Positions 1 to 5,461 of a DNA stretch of 9,538 nucleotides are shown one piece after another. Source of the stretch: Candidatus Scatoplasma merdavium. Its GTDB lineage: Bacteria > Bacillota_I > Bacilli_A > RFN20 > CAG-288. Position numbers and translations under genes: made by a program. The notes beneath the pieces are model-generated. The model made no database searches, had not been told where the DNA came from, and was given only the letters and a program-made list of their open reading frames with translations. The stretch spans positions 1 to 9,538 of the forward strand of contig JADING010000116.1 of assembly GCA_017694135.1 (NCBI GenBank). The letters run 5' to 3'. Numbering within the stretch: the first letter of the stretch is position 1; each line of letters starts with the position of its first letter.

Positions 1-2
1 GT

Positions 3-809
3 CCTAAATATATCGGTTTATTAACTGGTGGTGTCGGCGGATCTAACCGCGATGTCTCTTTGAATTTAGATAACATTTACGCTTCTGGAAGCGTGGATAC
101 TGAAGGTGCCGCTATCGGTTTAATTGGCCGTAACCGCGGTAAAACTGAGATAAATAACGGAATAATTTTCCTCCATATTATCAACGCGAAAAAGGAAGTT
201 GGAGCTTTGGCTGGCCACAATAAAGAAGGAGCTTCTTTAATCGCCAATAACATTGTTTCGGATTTGACCATCGATATGATTACTCAAGTCACTTATTTCA
301 ACGACTTTATTGGCTCTCACGATCCGAACACTTCTTCTTACGGAGGAGAGAACGTTTATTATATCGCGGAAGACTACACAGATTTATCCGATAGTATCGT
401 TCCTACAACTGCTGCTATTTCTTACGGGCAATCTTTATCGAGATTTGATACCAGAGATCAGCGTTGGTGGGAATCTAACACCTGCTTTAAAGACTTCGAT
501 ATTTCTACTAATTGGACTTATGACACTGAGAGAAACATGCCGAAAGTTCAACTTAGAAATCAAGAAGATATTAAATTTAGCGCCGCAGATTACACTAAAT
601 ATACGGACATGCTTTCAGAAACAGGAGATATGAAAAACAACTACTATCCGTTAATGAAAGCTAACAACGTCTATAATTATTTAACTGAAGCTGATAAAGA
701 AGCGGTAAAAGACGCAAAAGCTAAGTACGATAGATTCTTAGAAATGTACAATCAGTTTACGTCTGATATCGAAGATTTAGAAAACGCCTTCGGTGGGTTT
801 GTCAAATAG
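3..809 (+). CDS. Surface protein with GLUG-like repeats, C-terminal part (5' end outside window)
   Basis: The frame is open from the first bases, so this is the last 268 residues of a longer protein; the TTG at 60 is only an internal Leu codon. The visible N-terminal third has about three glycine-rich units of roughly 28-30 residues (GGVGGSN, IGLIGRNRG, VGALAGHNKEG), each followed by a beta-rich stretch. This resembles the GLUG motif of secreted or cell-wall proteins that form beta-solenoids. A Trp-rich segment (WWESNTCFKDFDISTNW, then a Pro) looks like the usual end of such arrays. The last 80 or so residues are charged and helical (LTEADKEAVKDAKAKYDRF) and end without a membrane anchor or LPXTG motif. 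An N-terminal signal peptide would lie outside the window. A ribosome site overlaps its stop and serves the lipoprotein gene 9 nt downstream. Surface location and an adhesive or carbohydrate-related role are inference; no enzyme motif is visible. Confidence 0.75.
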   Translation, partial: PKYIGLLTGGVGGSNRDVSLNLDNIYASGSVDTEGAAIGLIGRNRGKTEINNGIIFLHIINAKKEVGALAGHNKEGASLIANNIVSDLTIDMITQVTYFNDFIGSHDPNTSSYGGENVYYIAEDYTDLSDSIVPTTAAISYGQSLSRFDTRDQRWWESNTCFKDFDISTNWTYDTERNMPKVQLRNQEDIKFSAADYTKYTDMLSETGDMKNNYYPLMKANNVYNYLTEADKEAVKDAKAKYDRFLEMYNQFTSDIEDLENAFGGFVK

Positions 810-818
810 GAGGTCAAT

Positions 819-1529
819 ATGAAAAAAGCTCTGTTATTGTTACCTTTGTTGTTATTAGGTGGTTTAGTAGCTTGTGAAGAAGACACTTCTTCCGCTAGTT
901 CAGAAGAATCGTTATCTTCTTCTAGTTCTTCATCTTCCTCCACATCTTTAGAAACCCCGGATTATTTAAGTTTGCTTAAGCAAGAACACACTTATTACGC
1001 CGGTTCTGTTCAAATTCAATTGAGAAAAGACAACGTCACTTACTACACTTCTTCGACTCGTTACGATTACGATGAAGAGGACGGAATCACTTATGTTTCT
1101 GTTTATAAAACCCGTATTGGAAGTCTTGAAAACGGCGAGACTGTTACTTATACGAGCACTGATACCGTTTATAGAACGAGCACTGCTACATACACTTTAA
1201 CTGGCGGTAGTACTTATTCTGTCAAAGAAGAAGCCAACCAAATAGGGAAGTTTGTTTTACCGTTAGATTTCAATAGTGCCAATGTCACTATCACTTCTGC
1301 TTCGCCTTATTCAGGGAGTGCGGATATCAGTGTTGACGCTAATAAAACAGCGGATTTCCTAATGAGCGATACCTCGATTTCTATCGAAGGTTTTTCCGGA
1401 TATGTATCAATGGCAAACACGGGTTTTGTTAACAGTTTGAATATGACTGGTACTTATTCAGGATGCGATTTGACTTTCAGTTTTAGCTTGCTTGATTTAC
1501 CCACTAATTTAACTTTACCTGTTATTTAA
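819..1529 (+). CDS. Ser-rich-linker lipoprotein of unknown function
   Basis: The 236-residue product starts with MKK, then a Leu-rich hydrophobic stretch and the lipobox LVAC, with Cys19 as the predicted lipid-modified residue, so it should be anchored to the outer face of the membrane. Residues 20-43 are a Ser/Glu linker with nine consecutive serines at 33-41, followed by a folded part rich in Thr, Tyr and Ser with alternating polar and hydrophobic residues, suggesting beta structure. I recognise no catalytic motif. The serine run uses mixed codons (TCT, AGT, TCA, TCC), so it looks kept for protein composition rather than being a recent microsatellite. The ATG is fixed by AGGAGGT at 808-814, five bases after the last G of GGAGG. 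The 9-nt gap to the surface-protein gene upstream suggests one transcript. The lipoprotein call is firm; the function is unknown. Confidence 0.85.
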   Translation: MKKALLLLPLLLLGGLVACEEDTSSASSEESLSSSSSSSSSTSLETPDYLSLLKQEHTYYAGSVQIQLRKDNVTYYTSSTRYDYDEEDGITYVSVYKTRIGSLENGETVTYTSTDTVYRTSTATYTLTGGSTYSVKEEANQIGKFVLPLDFNSANVTITSASPYSGSADISVDANKTADFLMSDTSISIEGFSGYVSMANTGFVNSLNMTGTYSGCDLTFSFSLLDLPTNLTLPVI

Positions 1530-1564
1530 ACTTTAAATTGACATATCGTTTTGGTGGTGTATTT

Positions 1565-2773
1565 ATGGAAGAAAAGCTTAATGAAGAAAAACGCGTTGTA
1601 TTTCAAGGATCCACTTTGTTAGATGAGCGGCTGTTAAAGCGCATTGCTTTAAATTCTCTCGCAAAGCTTTTTACCGTATGCGGTGTTTTCGCTTTAATCT
1701 CTCTTTTAGCTCTTCTTATTTCTCTTTTTAACTTAGACAAGGTTAAAACTTTGGTGTTTGTCCCAGTGGTATTTTTAGTTTTCTTTGTCCTGTTAATTGT
1801 TATGAACGTAATTGTTGCTGTTAAAAGAGCAAAAACTTTCGGGAAATTAAAAATAAGGGCAGAGTATGAAATATACCTAGATCGCGTGTCTGTTAAACGG
1901 GTTTTAAATGACAAAGACATAGACAGTTACTCTTGCATGTTTTCAGAGATTTCTTCAGTTAATGAAGATAACGAATACATTTATGTTTCTTTTAAAAACA
2001 AGCAGGCGCTGTGTATCGTTAAATCCGATTTGAAAGATATGTCTGTTTCCGTGCGCAATTTGCTGGGTTTATCTATGCATTTAGATGGCAAAGCGGGGAG
2101 TTTACCAGTTTGGTTAAAAGCCTTGTTTTTTGCAAATATCATCGCTTTGTTTTGCTCCTTTATCGTTTTGTTTTTAGCGTCTACTTCTTCTCCGATACCT
2201 GAATTTCCTTTGAGCCTGGGAGAATACATGTGGATATTCTTAATATTTTTAATATTTAGTGTCCCGAGTCTAGTTTTAGGTATTGTCGGTTTAATTAAGG
2301 GAATTAAGTGTAAAAAGAACATCGTTGCTGGTGGGCTTATTTCTTTCTTTTATCTTTGCTTTGGAATTTTAGGAATTTCTAACAATAATATTTGTCATGA
2401 TTTTGATCGCTTTAATCAAATAAAAGAAGAGTTGAATTTAGGCTTTCCTGAGGCGGGGAACATCTCTTATGTTACAGACGGTTCCGATTGCGAGTATTTC
2501 GCTATGGTTAAGTTTGATGACAGAGAAGAAATTGAAAGGATTGTAAATTCTTTCCCGTTTGTTGAAGAGAACGTGTTTTATTTTGAAGATGAGATACCCG
2601 TTTATTATTCTTCTGTTACTAGCGATTATGATAGATTTTTAATTTTCGATAGAGAATTAGGAATGTTTAACACGTATGTCAATGGTGATAGTTTCTATTA
2701 TTTAGCTTACGAAGGCGATTCAAACATCCTTGTTGTCTGCTTTTTTGGAGGTGATGAAGCGTTAAACGGTTAG
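1565..2773 (+). CDS. Five-helix membrane protein with a soluble mid-domain and an extracytoplasmic C-terminal domain
   Basis: I chose the ATG at 1565 (402 residues) because GGTGGTG at 1553-1559 sits at ribosome-site distance; a TTG at 1538 would add nine residues but has no such site. Hydrophobic segments lie at about 34-55, 62-86, 184-206, 222-246 and 252-271. Basic clusters (KR before the first, KRAK after the second, KGIKCKK between the fourth and fifth) put the N-terminus and residues 87-183 in the cytoplasm and the last 130 residues outside. The cytoplasmic part, about 95-165, alternates short strands (EIYLDRVSVKRVL, YIYVSFKNKQALCIV) after two helices, an arrangement reminiscent of YcxB-like or PH-like membrane proteins; that comparison is weak. 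The C-terminal domain is acidic and aromatic, with no motif I know. It lies 35 nt after the lipoprotein gene and probably shares its transcript. Function unknown. Confidence 0.8.
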   Translation: MEEKLNEEKRVVFQGSTLLDERLLKRIALNSLAKLFTVCGVFALISLLALLISLFNLDKVKTLVFVPVVFLVFFVLLIVMNVIVAVKRAKTFGKLKIRAEYEIYLDRVSVKRVLNDKDIDSYSCMFSEISSVNEDNEYIYVSFKNKQALCIVKSDLKDMSVSVRNLLGLSMHLDGKAGSLPVWLKALFFANIIALFCSFIVLFLASTSSPIPEFPLSLGEYMWIFLIFLIFSVPSLVLGIVGLIKGIKCKKNIVAGGLISFFYLCFGILGISNNNICHDFDRFNQIKEELNLGFPEAGNISYVTDGSDCEYFAMVKFDDREEIERIVNSFPFVEENVFYFEDEIPVYYSSVTSDYDRFLIFDRELGMFNTYVNGDSFYYLAYEGDSNILVVCFFGGDEALNG

Positions 2774-2846
2774 ATTGCTTTTCAAATAGAAAGAAATAAT
2801 TACAAGCGTACTTTCTTAAGATTTTGATAAAAAGGTAGATGAATTA

Positions 2847-2874
2847 TTGTCAACTGAATAATGTAAGTTATAAG
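2847..2874 (+). promoter_or_regulatory. Candidate sigma-A promoter P1 for the atp operon
   Basis: TTGTCA (2847-2852) and TATAAG (2869-2874) are separated by 16 bp, each matching five of six consensus bases. Transcription would begin near 2881, giving a leader of about 55-80 nt before atpI. It lies in the 161-bp gap after the membrane-protein gene, which fits a start for the atp operon. Hexamer matching in AT-rich DNA gives false positives, so it is a candidate only. Confidence 0.5.
2864..2873 (+). repeat. Direct repeat TAAGTTATAA, copy 1
   Basis: This exact 10-bp sequence recurs at 2917-2926. This copy overlaps the -10 hexamer of candidate promoter P1. Copy-to-copy distance is 53 bp, about five helical turns. 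It could reflect a duplicated promoter core or paired regulator sites, or be chance in AT-rich DNA. Confidence 0.5.
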
Positions 2875-2885
2875 TGTGACTTATA
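2869..2885. promoter_or_regulatory. Inverted repeat over the P1 -10 region (possible operator)
   Basis: TATAAGT and ACTTATA form a perfect 7-bp inverted repeat around a GTG centre. The left arm contains the -10 hexamer of P1 and the right arm covers its predicted start point, so a bound protein would block P1. It is AT-rich and has no T-run, so it is not a terminator. No regulator gene is in the window. Confidence 0.35.
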
Positions 2886-2897
2886 TAAATAAACTTG

Positions 2898-2927
2898 TTT
2901 ACCTTGAAGATATCTATAAGTTATAAT
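2898..2927 (+). promoter_or_regulatory. Candidate sigma-A promoter P2 for the atp operon
   Basis: A perfect -10 hexamer TATAAT lies at 2922-2927, with TTTACC at 2898-2903 as a weaker -35 (four of six) and an 18-bp spacer. Transcription would start near 2934, almost on the ATG at 2935. A message from this promoter would therefore be leaderless for that ATG, or have a leader of about 25 nt for the TTG at 2959. Confidence 0.5.
2917..2926 (+). repeat. Direct repeat TAAGTTATAA, copy 2
   Basis: This is the second exact copy of the 10-bp repeat also found at 2864-2873. It overlaps the TATAAT of candidate promoter P2, so both predicted -10 elements sit in the same sequence context. Confidence 0.5.
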
Positions 2928-2950
2928 TGAAACAATGAAAGGGCTATCAA

Positions 2951-2956
2951 AGGTGA
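2951..2956 (+). promoter_or_regulatory. Ribosome binding site favouring a TTG start for atpI
   Basis: AGGTGA matches the 3' half of the consensus AAGGAGGTGA, and five bases separate its AGG from the TTG at 2959, the same spacing as for the lipoprotein gene at 819. The ATG at 2935 has no such site, only an AT-rich stretch that overlaps the P2 -10 element. Confidence 0.5.
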
Positions 2957-2958
2957 AA

Positions 2959-3360
2959 TTGACGTATCTAAAAAAGACGCTTCTGGTTTTTGTTGCTTGC
3001 TGCCTTGTGGTTATTGCGCTTTCAACAATCGGACTTATTTGGTCTAATTATTACATCTTGGTTTCAACTGCTATTGGCTCTGTAGGAGCGGGTTTTAACC
3101 TTTTCTTATTGTTAAAATCCACCGAAGCTTTGAATCCGGAAGCGGAGAAGAAGTCTTCGATGTTTTTCTTTTTGGGCGGAAACGCTATTAGAACTTTAAT
3201 TATGTTGGCTTCTATTGGTTTATCGGCTCTTGTTATTTATTTGACCGATGGAACTAAATACGAATATTTGAGCATTATTGCGGCGGGCGTTCCGTTTTTA
3301 TCCATAGCGCTAGTAACTATCTTAGTTAAAGATAACGATATTACGGAGAAGAGTAACTAA
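2959..3360 (+). CDS. atpI: ATP synthase subunit I (AtpI-like assembly protein)
   Basis: A small, very hydrophobic protein of 133 residues (141 if the ATG at 2935 is used) with four membrane segments at about 8-27, 32-52, 68-94 and 104-123, a charged loop (NPEAEKKS) between the second and third, and an Arg (IRTL) in the third. Size, topology and its place directly before atpB match AtpI, which in other bacteria helps assemble the c-ring and may aid Mg2+ supply; those roles are family knowledge and not visible here. I favour the TTG start because AGGTGA precedes it at good spacing, whereas the ATG lies about one base from the start point predicted for promoter P2. Its TAA shares one base with the ATG of atpB (TAATG), so the two are probably translationally coupled. 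AtpI sequences are poorly conserved, so the call rests partly on position. Confidence 0.75.
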   Translation: MTYLKKTLLVFVACCLVVIALSTIGLIWSNYYILVSTAIGSVGAGFNLFLLLKSTEALNPEAEKKSSMFFFLGGNAIRTLIMLASIGLSALVIYLTDGTKYEYLSIIAAGVPFLSIALVTILVKDNDITEKSN

Positions 3361-4112
3361 TGGATTGGTCTCAGGCACTTAGGTTCGATGAATCGATTAT
3401 CTCAGGTGAGCTTATCATCTCGCTTTTGATTTTGTTAGCTATTAGCATTTTCGCTATAGTTGTTCATTTTAAGTTTAAGCACGCCGATCCTGAAAAACCT
3501 GAGAAAGGTTTTGTTTTGGTCTTGGCTTGTCTGGTTGAAAAACTTGAAAGTTTCGTCATCGATAACATGGGGAGAAAGTGGCGCCCGTTTACAGGATATG
3601 TCATGGCAGTCGGAGCTTATATTTTCATTTGCTTCATTGTCGGTATATCAGGTTTACCTAACCCATTGGTTAGCTTGGCGTTCCCTTTGAGTATCGGTTT
3701 AATTTCGTTCTTGATGATTCATATTACGGCGGCGAAAGCTAATAAGTTAGGGTATTTCAAACGTTACATTGAACCAATACCCGTGCTTTTACCAATTAAC
3801 TTGCTTTCAATGTGGGCACCGCTACTTTCTTTGTCCTTGCGTTTGTTTGGTAACGCTTTGGCTGGTTATTGTTTGATGAGCATAGTCTATTATTTCACCG
3901 AACAGCTATCAGCCTTAATTTTCCAATTTATTAATTCTGGTGTTAATCAAATCTTTGTTTCGTGGATTATCACTCCGGCTTTACACGCCTATTTTGACGT
4001 GTTTTCTGGCGCTATCCAGACCATGGTCTTTGTCATTCTTACTATGATTTGGGTATCTCAAGAGGATCCGGAAGAAGAAGTTGAAGAACAATCTAGTTTA
4101 ATTCCTGCATAA
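3360..4112 (+). CDS. atpB: F1Fo ATP synthase subunit a
   Basis: The 250-residue membrane stator carries the ion half-channels next to the c-ring. The essential Arg is R161 in SLSLRLFGNALAG (E. coli Arg210), with N165 at the position of Asn214 and Q220 in the last helix (FSGAIQTMVF) at that of Gln252. By ungapped comparison from memory, E. coli Glu219 becomes Tyr170 and His245 becomes Asp213, so the polar pair differs from E. coli. The IEPIPVLLPINLLSMWAPL segment before the Arg helix is as I recall it from mollicute sequences. Five or six hydrophobic segments cover residues 15-37, 77-97, 104-125, 140-178, 185-205 and 213-232; the C-terminus is a short acidic tail. The start shares one base with the atpI stop. 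GGAG at 3345-3348 is rather far away, which favours coupling to atpI translation. Confidence 0.97.
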   Translation: MDWSQALRFDESIISGELIISLLILLAISIFAIVVHFKFKHADPEKPEKGFVLVLACLVEKLESFVIDNMGRKWRPFTGYVMAVGAYIFICFIVGISGLPNPLVSLAFPLSIGLISFLMIHITAAKANKLGYFKRYIEPIPVLLPINLLSMWAPLLSLSLRLFGNALAGYCLMSIVYYFTEQLSALIFQFINSGVNQIFVSWIITPALHAYFDVFSGAIQTMVFVILTMIWVSQEDPEEEVEEQSSLIPA

Positions 4113-4117
4113 AAAGA

Positions 4118-4126
4118 AAGGAGGTG
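4118..4126 (+). promoter_or_regulatory. Strong ribosome binding site of atpE
   Basis: AAGGAGGTG is a full-length match to the anti-Shine-Dalgarno sequence, with seven bases between GGAGG and the ATG at 4132. It is the best such site in the operon. The c subunit is needed in about 9-15 copies per enzyme, so a strong site here fits its stoichiometry. Confidence 0.85.
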
Positions 4127-4131
4127 GAATT

Positions 4132-4353
4132 ATGAACGACGGATTGAAGTATATAGGGGCGGCTATCGCAGTTATGACCGGTTTCGGTTCCGGTATCGGT
4201 GAAGGTATGATTTGCTCTCACGCTATCGATGGTATGGCTAGAAACCCTCAGATGTATTCGAAGTTGCGTACTGGTATGATTGTCGGTTGCGCTTTGGATG
4301 AAACCACCGGTATTTACGGTTTGGTTATCGCTATTTTGTGCTTGGTTATGTAA
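4132..4353 (+). CDS. atpE: F1Fo ATP synthase subunit c, two-carboxylate (Na+-type) motif
   Basis: A 73-residue helical hairpin that forms the rotating c-ring. The first helix has alternating glycines G17-G19-G21-G23-G25; the loop is ARNP (36-39), where F1 stalk subunits dock. The ion-carrying Glu57 lies in LDETTGIYGL of the second helix. Compared with Ilyobacter tartaricus, Glu57 equals Glu65, Thr58 Ser66, Thr59 Thr67 and Tyr62 Tyr70, while Glu24 takes the place of Gln32. A second carboxylate there is known from the Fusobacterium nucleatum Na+ c-ring. I infer Na+ coupling, but no experiment supports it here. Asp56 next to Glu57 is an additional acid, where Ilyobacter has Ala. The protein ends right after helix two, so it is at the short end of the family. 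It is separated from atpB by 19 nt that hold a very strong ribosome site. Confidence 0.96.
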   Translation: MNDGLKYIGAAIAVMTGFGSGIGEGMICSHAIDGMARNPQMYSKLRTGMIVGCALDETTGIYGLVIAILCLVM

Positions 4354-4365
4354 TGGAGTAAAGGT

Positions 4366-4932
4366 ATGGATTTTTTGAATTTGGTGATTCTAGTAGATGA
4401 ATCAGGGGGATTATCAATCCCCGTTGTCGATAAGCTCATTCCAAATTTATGGGCTTTTTTAGCGCAGTTTATCGCCTTTGTTATCATGGCGATTATCGTT
4501 GTTAAATTCGCTTATAAACCGGTGCACAACTTCATTGCTAAACGCCAAGAATACGTTCAATCCAACCTTGAAAACATTAAAAAAGACCGCTTGGAAGCTG
4601 AAGCGGCAAATAAAAAAGCTCAAGATAATTTAAGTATGTCTCACAAAGAAGCGGTTGAAATTCTCAACCAAGCTAAACTTCAGGCTGAAAAAGATAAGTC
4701 TCAAGCTGAAGCTGAATTGCAAAAAGAGCTTCAGCAAAAGAGAATCGAAGCTGAAAAAGTTATCGAGCAAGAGAAAAGAAAAGCGGTGGAAGACGCTAAG
4801 GACGAGATTGTCGATATCGCTTTACAAGCCTCTTCTTCTTTAATTGGAAGAAATATCTCTTCGGAAGATAACAAGCGCTTGGTTGAAGAGATGATTGAAG
4901 ATGTAAGCGGAGATAACAATGGAAACGATTGA
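4366..4932 (+). CDS. atpF: F1Fo ATP synthase subunit b
   Basis: A 188-residue peripheral-stalk protein that ties subunit a to the F1 head. An N-terminal segment of about 27 residues precedes one membrane helix at about 28-50, followed by KPVHNFIAKRQEYVQSNL and a long charged helix to about 150 rich in Ala, Glu, Lys and Gln, typical of the dimeric b coiled coil. The C-terminal part (DIALQASSSLIGRNISSEDNKRLVEEMIEDV) should contact delta. Many mollicute b subunits are lipoproteins; this one has no lipobox Cys. GGAG at 4355-4358 gives a seven-base spacing to the ATG. The last 14 nt overlap atpH in another frame, so the two are probably coupled. Codons 14-19 form a perfect RNA hairpin. Confidence 0.95.
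   Translation: MDFLNLVILVDESGGLSIPVVDKLIPNLWAFLAQFIAFVIMAIIVVKFAYKPVHNFIAKRQEYVQSNLENIKKDRLEAEAANKKAQDNLSMSHKEAVEILNQAKLQAEKDKSQAEAELQKELQQKRIEAEKVIEQEKRKAVEDAKDEIVDIALQASSSLIGRNISSEDNKRLVEEMIEDVSGDNNGND
4406..4422 (+). promoter_or_regulatory. Perfect RNA hairpin at the start of atpF
   Basis: GGGGATT and AATCCCC form a 7-bp perfect stem closed by a three-base loop (ATC), with four G-C pairs at its base. It lies 53 nt after the atpE stop and inside codons 14-19 of atpF. No T-run follows, so it is not an intrinsic terminator. It could protect the 3' end of an atpE message or slow ribosomes early in atpF; both are inference. Confidence 0.45.
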
Positions 4933-5461
4933 GACTGTTTACGCAAACGCTTTGCTTTCTTTATGTATTGAAAACAAGGAAGTTGAAAGAAGTTTAAAAG
5001 ACATGAAATTCGCTTATGAGGAATTTGATAAGAATCCCGAGTTAGTGACTCTCATTTCTTCAGCTTTCTTAGAAAAGGAAGAAAAGATATCGGTTGTTGA
5101 CAAAGTGTTTTCACCTTTGTTTATTACTTCATCTTTAAACTTTCTCAAGCTTCTAGTAGACAAAAACGTCTCAATAAGCGTTTTAAAGATATTGAAACGC
5201 TACATTAATTTAGCGAATTCTTACTTGTCCATCGCAAGCGGAGTCGTGTATTCGGTTTCAAAGCTTTCTGACGAAGAGATGAGAAGACTCAAAGAAGCCT
5301 TTTCAAAGAAACTGAATAGAAAAGTCGAGTTAGTTAATTATCTCGATCCTAGTTTAATCGGTGGAATTAAGATCATCATTGATAACAAAGTATACGATAA
5401 GTCAATTTTGTCTCAATTAGATGGACTTAGAACAACTCTGAAAAAAGGAGGGGCAATCTGA
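4919..5461 (+). CDS. atpH: F1Fo ATP synthase subunit delta (OSCP)
   Basis: A 180-residue soluble protein that caps the F1 head and binds subunit b. The N-terminal domain begins with VYANALLSLC, the usual YA.AL pattern, and is all-helical to about residue 105; the C-terminal domain has strands and the family signature LDPSLIGGIKIIIDNKVYD (142-160) followed by SILSQLDGLR. Length is normal for the family. GGAG at 4909-4912 is six bases before the ATG, which lies inside the end of atpF. The TGA shares a base with the ATG of atpA (TGATG), and the terminal codons contain the ribosome site of atpA (AAGGAGGGG at 5445-5453), so the KKGGA tail of the protein is partly dictated by that site. Sequence is diverged, as is usual for delta, but the signature and position make the call secure. 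Confidence 0.94.
   Translation: METIETVYANALLSLCIENKEVERSLKDMKFAYEEFDKNPELVTLISSAFLEKEEKISVVDKVFSPLFITSSLNFLKLLVDKNVSISVLKILKRYINLANSYLSIASGVVYSVSKLSDEEMRRLKEAFSKKLNRKVELVNYLDPSLIGGIKIIIDNKVYDKSILSQLDGLRTTLKKGGAI
5177..5201 (+). other. Possible RNA hairpin inside atpH
   Basis: AGCGTTTTAA pairs with TTGAAACGCT around a five-base AGATA loop, giving ten pairs including one G-U. It falls within the coding region, has no T-run, and may be a chance result of codon choice. I list it as a visible structure only. Confidence 0.25.

Noticed and set aside
60..809. Independent gene starting at TTG 60
   Set aside because: The frame is open to the window start, has no ribosome site at 60, and a glycine-rich repeat continues upstream of it.
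915..941. Serine-codon run as a phase-variable microsatellite
   Set aside because: The codons are mixed and the unit is three bases, so slippage would change only linker length and not the frame.
1538..1566. Perfect TTGACA at 1538-1543 as a -35 element before the membrane-protein gene
   Set aside because: No acceptable -10 lies 16-18 bp downstream; the best candidate (TATTTA) overlaps the start codon, leaving no room for a start point and ribosome site.
2788..2816. AGAAAG/CTTTCT inverted repeat as a terminator after the membrane-protein gene
   Set aside because: The stem is short and AT-rich, the loop is 17 nt and no T-run follows. Readthrough into the atp operon cannot be excluded.
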